A stretch of DNA of 28,565 bases from JBARRO01 sp049644265. Its GTDB lineage: Bacteria > Bacteroidota > Ignavibacteria > UBA10030. The stretch spans positions 1-28,565 of the forward strand of contig JBARRO010000041.1 of assembly GCA_049644265.1 (NCBI GenBank), written 5' to 3'. The notes under the pieces were generated by a model that saw only the letters and a program-made list of their open reading frames with translations, was not told the origin of the DNA and ran no database searches. Shown piece after piece: positions 16,799-23,891 of this stretch. The stretch's first letter is position 1; every line of letters begins with the position of its first letter. Made by a program: the position numbers and the translations under genes.

Positions 16799-16871
16799 AA
16801 TTCTCCACAATCAACATGAAACTTCGTTCCATCCTCACTTCGGTTCTACAACACAGCAAAGGTACAGCGGC

Positions 16872-17558
16872 TTACAGATGAATCTTGCGGAACTCCTCAT
16901 AGTCGTTGATGGTCAGGCGGTTTCCTTTCAGATGCACCTGGCCATCGCGGATGAACTGATGAAGCATGCGGGAAACCGTTTCGCGGGAAGTCCCGGCCAT
17001 GTTGGCAATATCCTGTTGCAGCGGAAGGTCGTCAATCTCAACTTTCCCTTTTCGAAACACGCCCAGGTCGTCCGCGAGCATCAACAGGACATTGGCGACG
17101 CGACCTGACGCATCCTTCAGGGAAAGACTCTTGATTTGCATATCTGCTTTGCGCAGACGCATCGCCAGCTCGGCCAGCAACGAGATTGCCACGGTCGGGT
17201 ATTCGTGCAGGAGTTGCAGAAAATCCCGGCGGTGAATCATGAACAATTCCGATTTCACCGTGGCGACAACGCTGGCGGAGCGTGCCATGCCGTCGAGCAA
17301 AGACATCTCACCAAAAAATTCCCCCGGACCGAACATGGATAGGATGACTTCCCGTCCATCTTCATCCATGCGGACGACTTTCACCTTCCCGGAGATAATA
17401 ACAAACAGAGCGGCTCCGCTCTCCTGCTCCAGGACAACGATGTTCCCTTTCTTATACTTCTGGCGAGTCCCCAGTCTTACGATCTTCTCGAGATCTTTCT
17501 CCTCGAGGTCGGCAAAAATTGGGACGTTGCGAAGGAATGTGGTCTCTTCTGCTGGCAT
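16872..17558 (-). CDS. Crp/Fnr-family transcriptional regulator
   Basis: This 228-residue protein has an N-terminal cyclic nucleotide-binding fold (about 12-130) and a C-terminal winged helix (about 155-225). The sensor contains GPGEFFGEMSLLDGMARSASVVA, which keeps the Gly-Glu and Arg-Ser pairs that hold the phosphate of a cyclic nucleotide in CRP. The DNA-reading helix lies in LPLQQDIANMAGTSRETVSRML. No N-terminal cysteine cluster is visible, so an iron-sulfur FNR is unlikely. The ligand and targets are unknown. A promoter stands at 17635-17663; no Shine-Dalgarno precedes the ATG. Confidence 0.92.
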   Translation of the reverse strand: MPAEETTFLRNVPIFADLEEKDLEKIVRLGTRQKYKKGNIVVLEQESGAALFVIISGKVKVVRMDEDGREVILSMFGPGEFFGEMSLLDGMARSASVVATVKSELFMIHRRDFLQLLHEYPTVAISLLAELAMRLRKADMQIKSLSLKDASGRVANVLLMLADDLGVFRKGKVEIDDLPLQQDIANMAGTSRETVSRMLHQFIRDGQVHLKGNRLTINDYEEFRKIHL

Positions 17559-17634
17559 GGTGGTTTGTCAGTTGGCACAGGCTGCCTGGACTCCAACGTG
17601 CGGGGAATCCTTCTTGTCGCTTGAGTCGGCGTTA

Positions 17635-17663
17635 AATATATCCGCTGTTGTGCTGAAATGCAA
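17635..17663 (-). promoter_or_regulatory. Promoter of the Crp/Fnr regulator gene
   Basis: On the minus strand TTGCAT (17658-17663) and TATATT (17635-17640) are spaced by 17 bases. Transcription would start near 17628, leaving a leader of about 70 bases before the ATG at 17558. The element sits in the 153-base gap between the PEGA-repeat gene and the regulator gene; no other feature was seen in that gap apart from a weak GGCG/CGCC hairpin at 17673-17686. Confidence 0.6.
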
Positions 17664-17711
17664 GCGAATTATGGCGTTTTTGCGCCCTTCCTAGGTTTGT
17701 GCGCGACGGTC

Positions 17712-18518
17712 TTAGTCGGAAAGGAGAATGTAGGTCAAGACACCGAAGCTGATCTGCGTGAGGATGAATGCTGTGGAAGCTTGTCGGTCAAGAGATCTTG
17801 TAGACGTGAGAAAGTCTGCATTCTGAGATTCGAGATATCTGCCAAACTCCCGATTTGCCTTGTCCTTGAGGTACGCGGAGAGAATCCCCGAGACAATCAT
17901 CGTGGCCCCGCTCGCAACCGTGATCCATTGTTCGGTCTTTCCGCCGTTGAGATTCCCAAGAATGATATCGCGATGGGCATCGTCCTCCTGCCCTGTCAAC
18001 GGAGCCATCCGCACCAACCAGGTGGGAGCGGTTGTGTCACTCAGGGATGCCTCAACTTCTTCGTACCCGTCCTTGCGGAACGAGAATTTCCGTTGCCCGG
18101 ATCCGGCGATCACCAACGACAGAGGTGTGACTCCGACTTCCCTTCCTTCCTGAAGAACCGTTGCGCCGTACGGGATGGAGTTCAACTTGACACGTACTCC
18201 GAAGTCGATCGTTCTCTTTGCTTCTTCCCCGGGCACAACAGTAAGAGAATCCGTGCGCTCGACGCGATCCCAGGCCATGACATCGGGAGAAATTATTTTC
18301 AGAAAGTGTTTCCCCGCCGGAATTGCTTTTTTTTCTATCGGGCTTTTCCCGAGGAACACGGAATCCAGGAAAATGTCCGCACGGCGTGGCCCAGTCTGGA
18401 CCGTGATCCAACCTTCCCGGGCCTTTGGAGAAAGTGAATCGGAATTTGTTGCTCCCGACCCCTGGCCATACAGAGTCTGTCCGAGCAGGATCGTCGTTAT
18501 GAGCACGGCAAACCTCAT
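17712..18518 (-). CDS. PEGA-repeat membrane protein
   Basis: A 268-residue protein with an N-terminal signal sequence (about 1-19, ending LYGQG). Two PEGA-like repeats follow: the first around residues 35-75 (RRADIFLDSVFLGKSPIEKKAIPAGKH has the repeat pattern), the second around 105-150 (IPYGATVLQEGREVGVTPLSL). Two hydrophobic segments close the protein (about 198-218 and 245-266). PEGA domains are extracytoplasmic beta modules of uncertain function, often in surface-associated proteins. The start codon overlaps the stop of the preceding propeller lipoprotein gene (ATGA), so the two are translationally coupled. It is probably anchored to the inner membrane with PEGA repeats in the periplasm; function is unknown. 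Confidence 0.75.
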   Translation of the reverse strand: MRFAVLITTILLGQTLYGQGSGATNSDSLSPKAREGWITVQTGPRRADIFLDSVFLGKSPIEKKAIPAGKHFLKIISPDVMAWDRVERTDSLTVVPGEEAKRTIDFGVRVKLNSIPYGATVLQEGREVGVTPLSLVIAGSGQRKFSFRKDGYEEVEASLSDTTAPTWLVRMAPLTGQEDDAHRDIILGNLNGGKTEQWITVASGATMIVSGILSAYLKDKANREFGRYLESQNADFLTSTRSLDRQASTAFILTQISFGVLTYILLSD

Positions 18519-19750
18519 GCCGGCTCCTCAGGTTTCAACGCCGTGACGTACTTGTCTTCCGAAGTGATCAAAAGGAGCCCTCGCCAAACCACTGGAGAGA
18601 CCCGGATTCTTCCCTCAGCCGCATACCGCCAGACTTCCTTCCCGTCTTCCGTGTTCAGGACATAGAGCGTTTTATCGAGTGAGCCGACGTACAGAAGATC
18701 ATTGACGATCAGCGGAGCGGAATCAATGACACTCTTGGAGGCGAACCTCCATCGTTCATTCCCGGTCTGGAGGTCCACAGCCCGGCAGATTCCGTCCGCG
18801 GAACCGAAAAAGACTGACCGGTCTGTTGCGGAAACGGCCCCATACAGTTTCGAACCTGTCCGGAACACCCATCGAAGATCCCCGTTGGCTGTTCCCAGGC
18901 AGTAGAGATTACCATCGAGAGATCCGACAATAACCGAGCCCGAGATTGTGACCGGCGTGGCAAAGATGCTCGCACTCGTCTTGTACTTCCACTGAAGCTC
19001 CCCCTTCTGCGCCTCGACAGCATAGATGTATCCGTCATCTCCACCAAAAAAGATACTCTTCCCGTCTGTGGAGGGAGAGGAACGAACCGGTTTCCGGTCC
19101 TCCTTCCCCTGCGTTCTGAATGTCCAAACCTCTGCGCCACTTTTCTTGTCGAGGCAGCAGAGCGTTCCCTTGAGGGTTGTTACATACACGAACCGGTCGT
19201 TGACAAGAGGCGACGTCTCGATGGCGCCCGGACTGGCAGTCCAGAGCCGTTGGGATTCATTCAAGTCCAAGGCAAACAACGTTTCCGTTCCGGAAGCAAT
19301 CGGGACATAGAGCACCGATGCATCCAGGGTTGGCGTTCCAGCCACGGCCGATTCAAGAACCATGTAACCGAGGCGCTTACCGTTCAGGATGTTGACGGTC
19401 TGAAGCTCGCCCTGAAGAGTCGAGACGATGACGACGCTATCACGTACGAGGAGGGTTGTGGAAATTCCCGAGAGGGCATTATAGGTCCATGCAGTCGAAA
19501 AAGGAGGGCGAACGACAGAGATGGAACTGTTGGTACGTGAAGGATTTCCGCCGAACGTCGTCCAATCCTCCGGACTTCCTTTGAACCGCTCAAGACGCAA
19601 ACCAGCGCAATCCGCAAGAAGGAACATGCTCAGAACGAGGGCTCCAAAGCGAATCAACTGCCATTTCCCAAACAACTCAAAGAAACCGGTACGTAAACCT
19701 CCGTGGGCTCTGCCTTTCCTCTGTGAACTCTGCGTCATGCTCTTGTCCAT
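18515..19750 (-). CDS. PQQ-type beta-propeller lipoprotein (BamB-like)
   Basis: A 411-residue protein with a hydrophobic N-terminal segment ending LLADC (Cys48 here), a likely lipoprotein signal although Asp at -1 of the cysteine is atypical. The rest is a series of about seven PQQ/BamB-type blades, for example GTLCCLDKKSGAEVWTF, GYIYAVEAQKGELQWKYK, GNLYCLGTANGDLRWVFR and KTLYVLNTEDGKEVWRY. The ATG at 19750 lies two bases after the stop of the barrel fusion gene, which points to coupling; starts at 19738 (ATG) or further in at a TTG are possible. The segment between the ATG and the hydrophobic stretch is encoded by a low-complexity repeat. A BamB-like scaffold role beside an Omp85 protein is an inference from context. 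Confidence 0.8.
   Translation of the reverse strand: MDKSMTQSSQRKGRAHGGLRTGFFELFGKWQLIRFGALVLSMFLLADCAGLRLERFKGSPEDWTTFGGNPSRTNSSISVVRPPFSTAWTYNALSGISTTLLVRDSVVIVSTLQGELQTVNILNGKRLGYMVLESAVAGTPTLDASVLYVPIASGTETLFALDLNESQRLWTASPGAIETSPLVNDRFVYVTTLKGTLCCLDKKSGAEVWTFRTQGKEDRKPVRSSPSTDGKSIFFGGDDGYIYAVEAQKGELQWKYKTSASIFATPVTISGSVIVGSLDGNLYCLGTANGDLRWVFRTGSKLYGAVSATDRSVFFGSADGICRAVDLQTGNERWRFASKSVIDSAPLIVNDLLYVGSLDKTLYVLNTEDGKEVWRYAAEGRIRVSPVVWRGLLLITSEDKYVTALKPEEPA
19698..19735. repeat. CACAGAG-type low-complexity repeat inside the start of the propeller gene
   Basis: On the minus strand units CGCAGAG, CACAGAG, GGCAGAG and CACGGAG follow each other at 8-12 base spacing just after the start codon of the PQQ-propeller gene. 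From memory, CACAGAG-type repeats of this kind occur between genes in many bacterial genomes. Here they encode a charged, non-conserved N-terminal segment (SSQRKGRAHGG) ahead of the signal sequence. Confidence 0.45.
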
Positions 19751-19752
19751 GC

Positions 19753-22557
19753 TTAGAAATCCCAACCGAAAAAGAACTGATAGAACAAGCCTTTCTGCAG
19801 CGTGTGGAGGTTGTTCTCAAGTCTTTTGCCAATGTCGTAGCGAAGGACAATAGCCCCGCCAAAGTTCAAGCGAACGCCAAACCCTACACTCCCCTTGGTT
19901 TCCGTGTAGACATTGTCCCATGCCCCTCCAAAATCCGTGAACAATGCCCCCCGAATAGAACCAAACGTGATTCCTCCGAATGGGAACCTGATCCCGAGCT
20001 GGTCAACAAACGGAAAACGCAACTCGTGACTCGTCAGCCAGAGCTTCTTCCCCCGGATGGAAAACAGGTCGTATCCACGCAGATCCCAGCTCCCTCCCAT
20101 GAAAAACCTGCGCGCTTCCTTGCCCTCGTTGTACCACATGTGCGCGCGTGAAGCAAGGGCGCTCCTTGGTGAGAGGCGAAAGTACGTTCGATAATCTGCA
20201 ATGACCGTGGAGTAACTTACATTCGAGTATTGGACGTCGTTGGTATAGGCAAGAGTCAGTTTCATACGGTTTCCGTCCAGCGGTCCGCTCGGGCCCCACA
20301 GGGAATTATCCCACACAAACGAAAACGAATTCGACACAAGCAGCGCCCGACGTGACGCGGGTGTTGTGAAGACATCCTTGTCGGAATTGCTTACCGTAAT
20401 TCCCGATTCGACCCGTTTGAATTTCGACAAGGGATAGCTGAGAACAAAATATCCTCCGAAGGCCCGTTCATAATAGAAGAGATCGGGGTCGGAAAGGTCG
20501 TAGCGATTTCCGGCAAAACGAAAAATTCCGTAGGCATAGTTAGCGCGTGTGCCGAGGGAAATATGCGAAATAGCAATATTGAAGCTTTCCAGCAGGTCAT
20601 CGCGCGTCTGCGCTGTGTTGTAGATCAAGAAGTAGTATTGGTCGTTTCCGAGCATGTCGCTCATCGCGAGTGCGGCACCGCCGGACGTTCCGAATATCGG
20701 ATCCGTGGAGACCTGACTTTGTGCAATGTCCAGGGTGTAGTCTTTTGCCGTACGGTACCGGCTCGCCGAAGGAGGGCTTTCCAGCCGCTTCGGTACCCAG
20801 GAGTCTGCGATCGGCGGAGCAATTGATGCGGATGCGGCCTTCGAAGAATCGTAGCGGATCCCGACGTCTCCGACTTTTCTGATTTGGAAACTGAAATCCT
20901 CAAAAGCCGTGAAGACCAGCTCATCTCCTTCGGCCCAGCGAGGGTCAAACGCTGCGGTCAGAAAGCTCGTGACTCGTTTCATCTCGCGCGCACCGGGTCT
21001 GTCCATCCTCATCACCCAGACGTTTTGAGCTCCGTCCAGGTCTGAGGTGAACGCCACACGCTTGCCATCCGGTGACCAGCACGGCGAGAAATAATTCTGA
21101 TTGCCGAAGGTCACATAGCCGATGGAAGCGGAATCGAGGTTGTAGGAAAAGAGATTATACTTCCCCCGGTTACCGTACGGAGTCCGGTCCGAACTGAAGA
21201 GGATGGTCTTTCCATCCGGTGACCAGGCAGGGTCACGGTCATCATAGAGGTCATTGGTCAACCGAACAAGGGCATGAGTTTCGACTTCGAGGATGAACAA
21301 ATCGTCATTGCCGGACTTATCGATCGAGGAAAATGCGATGCGCTTGCCGTCCGGAGCCCACGTCGGGGAGCCAAGGACAACAAGGTCCTTGAATTTGAAT
21401 GTCTCGACCAGTTTGTCTTCGTTGACATCGTACAAATGCAGCGCATCGTTCTCCCCGCTCTTCGTAATAAACGCCAGGACGCCCTGCCTGGAAATGTCGA
21501 GCTTGCTCTGAAAAGGATGGAATGCTTCAAACTCGTCGCTTCTCTCTCCTTTGATGACAATCTCGGGCACCGCCTTTTCTTTTTCCGGGTCAACCCTGTA
21601 GATGTTGGTATAGCCGTCGTGATTGCCAATGAAGTAGATCTCCTTGCTCCCGTCCGTGTGGCTGAAGAACACGGGCTTGGAATTGAATCCAATGTCCACA
21701 ATGCTCTTTGCCACGCCGCTCGGCAGGTCCTCATTTGTCAAGGTTGGATAGTATTTCTTCTTCAGATGATAGAGCCACTCCTCGTCGAACTCCTTGTACC
21801 CCTTTCCGATCGTGAGGCGCATGACATCACTAAACGAAGAGGACTTCCAGAAATTTTCAAACAGAAGAAGAAGTTTCTCTTCACCGTACCGTTCGCCGAT
21901 GAACTGACAGATGTTCTGGCCCTCTTTGTACATGAGGAACGACCCGTAAATTCTATCCATGTCGCTCAACGGAACAAGATAATCGCTCACCACGGCATCC
22001 CTCATAACCATTTCCGCCTGAGTGTCCCAATCGGCCGACCAGTATTCGGCAAATCCTTCCGTGAACCACAAGGGCGGTACACGCTCCTGGGGTTGGCGGT
22101 GGTCGAGAAGGACCCGGTTGATTTTGTTGTGACTGAACACGTGCACCAGCTCGTGTCGGATTACATGTCTGAACCGCTCCATCGAGCCGTCGGCCGGGAT
22201 CACGACACGACCCTTAAGAAATTCGAAGAACCCTCCCACACCCTCGGGAATAAATCCCGGCGTCGTATTCGTTTGTTCAAAGTGAAGATGGGAGCTGTAG
22301 AAAATCAGCGGGATCGGATGTCCGATGTTGTGGTTGAACTTCTGCTCCAGAATTTTGTAGGATTCCTCGGCCAGCGCCGCGCCGCGCTGGGCCAGGTCGG
22401 TCATTTCGGTGTAGTAATAGATCTCGAAATGCTCGGTCTTGAGGACGTGCCAGTCGAACTCCGTGTACTGGACTTTGTTGCGGCCGAAGTAGTAGAACTG
22501 TCCAAAGGCCGGCTGTGCGAATGCCAGGGAAAGTATGATCAGGAGGTATCGTCTCAC
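19753..22557 (-). CDS. Peptidase MA-like + TolB-like propeller + Omp85-type barrel fusion protein
   Basis: This 934-residue envelope protein starts with a GTG and a signal peptide (about 1-20, ending AFGQ). An N-terminal metallopeptidase domain of gluzincin type carries RHELVH (His135, Glu136, His139) and WFTEGFAEYW, where Glu167 would be the third zinc ligand. A TolB/PD40-like propeller follows (roughly residues 290-560) with repeats such as WAPDGKRIAFSS, WSPDGKTILFSSDR and WSPDGKRVAFTSD. The last third is a beta-barrel containing DLRGY (827-829 is RGY), the Omp85 loop-6 motif, and ending in a C-terminal Phe. It should be in the outer membrane with the peptidase and propeller on the periplasmic side. 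Substrate unknown. It is the first gene of the trio with the PQQ-propeller lipoprotein and the PEGA protein. Confidence 0.85.
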   Translation of the reverse strand: MRRYLLIILSLAFAQPAFGQFYYFGRNKVQYTEFDWHVLKTEHFEIYYYTEMTDLAQRGAALAEESYKILEQKFNHNIGHPIPLIFYSSHLHFEQTNTTPGFIPEGVGGFFEFLKGRVVIPADGSMERFRHVIRHELVHVFSHNKINRVLLDHRQPQERVPPLWFTEGFAEYWSADWDTQAEMVMRDAVVSDYLVPLSDMDRIYGSFLMYKEGQNICQFIGERYGEEKLLLLFENFWKSSSFSDVMRLTIGKGYKEFDEEWLYHLKKKYYPTLTNEDLPSGVAKSIVDIGFNSKPVFFSHTDGSKEIYFIGNHDGYTNIYRVDPEKEKAVPEIVIKGERSDEFEAFHPFQSKLDISRQGVLAFITKSGENDALHLYDVNEDKLVETFKFKDLVVLGSPTWAPDGKRIAFSSIDKSGNDDLFILEVETHALVRLTNDLYDDRDPAWSPDGKTILFSSDRTPYGNRGKYNLFSYNLDSASIGYVTFGNQNYFSPCWSPDGKRVAFTSDLDGAQNVWVMRMDRPGAREMKRVTSFLTAAFDPRWAEGDELVFTAFEDFSFQIRKVGDVGIRYDSSKAASASIAPPIADSWVPKRLESPPSASRYRTAKDYTLDIAQSQVSTDPIFGTSGGAALAMSDMLGNDQYYFLIYNTAQTRDDLLESFNIAISHISLGTRANYAYGIFRFAGNRYDLSDPDLFYYERAFGGYFVLSYPLSKFKRVESGITVSNSDKDVFTTPASRRALLVSNSFSFVWDNSLWGPSGPLDGNRMKLTLAYTNDVQYSNVSYSTVIADYRTYFRLSPRSALASRAHMWYNEGKEARRFFMGGSWDLRGYDLFSIRGKKLWLTSHELRFPFVDQLGIRFPFGGITFGSIRGALFTDFGGAWDNVYTETKGSVGFGVRLNFGGAIVLRYDIGKRLENNLHTLQKGLFYQFFFGWDF

Positions 22558-22818
22558 ATCAAGAACCTATCAAATCCCCCACTAAAAATCAATTGGAGGA
22601 GGACGTGGCATGATAACACAGGATTGGCGATATACGTTCGGAACTTAATGGAAGGAGGGAAGTTTGTACTGACACACATCGGGACAGCAGAATTGACGAA
22701 ACCGGAGGAGAGATTGGAAAATTGCACAGCTTTCGCGTGGTTCTTCCTCGTCGCAGCGCTGTCACCCGGGTCCCTGACCGGCAAGATGTCTGTCAAGGGC
22801 CCGGGGTTCAGGCCACCG
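22558..22818. other. 261-base intergenic region with no convincing gene
   Basis: This is the longest gap in the window, between the sugar-phosphate isomerase gene and the barrel fusion gene. It holds a strong hairpin at 22764-22807. No near-consensus promoter was found: TTGACA occurs on the minus strand close to the isomerase stop but has no -10 partner, and TTGATT with TAGGTT near 22560-22590 is weak. A 58-codon plus-strand reading frame (22648-22824) has no ribosome binding site and runs into the isomerase 3' end, so it was not called. Confidence 0.6.
22764..22807 (-). terminator. Long imperfect hairpin after the isomerase gene
   Basis: Twelve bases after the isomerase stop, the minus strand reads ACCCCGGGCCCTTGAC, a 13-base loop, then GTCAGGGACCCGGGT. 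The arms pair over about 14 base pairs with one bulge and one mismatch. No U-run follows, so it is not a classical intrinsic terminator; it may protect the 3' end of the ptsH-ptsI-isomerase transcript or act with Rho. Confidence 0.45.
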
Positions 22819-23874
22819 TCATGATTTGACTTTCGCCAGCTCGCTCTTCAGGTAGTTAATAACCTCGACCGGCTCCGGATCCTGGTTGTTCAGAATTGCG
22901 AGATAGTAGCTGACCCAGTCGCCAAAGTGAACGACGGAGAACATCCGCGCCAGGAGCGATGTCCCTTCGCTCCAGACTTCCGTGACATCGGCAGCATATC
23001 GGGCAACGATTTGTTTGGTAATTCCTTCACGAATGGCGACACGTTTGTGCGTCCCCTTGTCCTTCAGAAAGATGACGTGACAATTTTTCATCAGGTCCGT
23101 GAGGACTTTCCAGCCGACCAGCTCGTTGTGGTTCATCTCGGGCAGCACATGCCCATAGGACAGCTGCTTGGCATTCTCTGCCATTTGGCCGCGCCACCGG
23201 AGGTTGATGGCGTCAAAGTGCTCCGTCGGTGAATAGATGATCGGAAGACGCCCCTTGAGTTGCTGGGCGAGTTGCAGCGGCGTGTTTTCCAGCGCATCGA
23301 CATTCCCGTAGACGATGGACTTCTGTTTCAGGAGTGTGATCGTTTCCTTGATCGCTTTTTCTTGGGACTTGATGAAGCCGAGCTTCGAGAGTGCGATCAG
23401 AAGAGGGAAGAACGAATAGCCCAGGGCAGCCCGCGGCGAGAGTCCTGGGGGAATTTCGATCCAGGGTTGTTTGTATTTCATCGCGAGCTTTTTTGTTTCG
23501 CCTCCCGTGCTGATGCAGAGGACTTTCGCCTTGCGTCGCACGGCGTCCCTGTGGGCTGCGATCGTCTCTTCGGTGTTCCCGGAGTAACTGGAGACAATCA
23601 CGAGTGTTCGCTTCCCGACGAACTCCGGCAGCACGTAATGCCGGTTCACGAGAAACGGAATGCTCAGCTCACCGGACAGGTACGACCTGATCAAATCTCC
23701 TCCGATGGCAGAGCCACCGAGGCCGGTTAACACAATCGCTTCGATCCCCTTGGTATTAAGTTTGACCTTTGCCACTTTGCCGATCTGGACAGCACGCTCC
23801 ACCTGGACGGGAAAATCCTTGATCCATTGGTACATCCCCTTGGGGTCGAGTCGTCGTATGTCTTCGAGGTTCAT
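22819..23874 (-). CDS. Bifunctional phosphoglucose/phosphomannose isomerase
   Basis: A 351-residue SIS-domain isomerase of the bifunctional PGI/PMI family, which interconverts glucose-6-phosphate or mannose-6-phosphate with fructose-6-phosphate. Sugar-phosphate-binding motifs are TGLGGSAIGGD (residues 50-60) and SSYSGNTEET (95-104). PRAALGYSFFPLL follows, and LPEMNHNELVGW near the C-terminal half provides the family's catalytic Glu/His region. Its size is well below that of classical PGI (about 450-550). The ATG has AGGAAGGA upstream and lies 17 bases after ptsI. The product links the PTS genes and upstream isoprenoid genes to central sugar metabolism. Confidence 0.92.
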   Translation of the reverse strand: MNLEDIRRLDPKGMYQWIKDFPVQVERAVQIGKVAKVKLNTKGIEAIVLTGLGGSAIGGDLIRSYLSGELSIPFLVNRHYVLPEFVGKRTLVIVSSYSGNTEETIAAHRDAVRRKAKVLCISTGGETKKLAMKYKQPWIEIPPGLSPRAALGYSFFPLLIALSKLGFIKSQEKAIKETITLLKQKSIVYGNVDALENTPLQLAQQLKGRLPIIYSPTEHFDAINLRWRGQMAENAKQLSYGHVLPEMNHNELVGWKVLTDLMKNCHVIFLKDKGTHKRVAIREGITKQIVARYAADVTEVWSEGTSLLARMFSVVHFGDWVSYYLAILNNQDPEPVEVINYLKSELAKVKS

Positions 23875-23891
23875 GGTTTGTTCCTTCCTGT

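Noticed and set aside
17673..17686. GGCG-TTTTTG-CGCC hairpin after the PEGA gene as a terminator
   Set aside because: Stem of only four base pairs and no U-tract on the minus strand; too weak to call.
22554..22796. Minus-strand 80-codon reading frame in the gap before the barrel fusion gene
   Set aside because: No ribosome binding site, no family resemblance, and it overlaps the hairpin and the start of the next gene.
22648..22824. Plus-strand 58-codon frame with a short hydrophobic stretch
   Set aside because: No ribosome binding site and it runs across the hairpin into the 3' end of the convergent isomerase gene.
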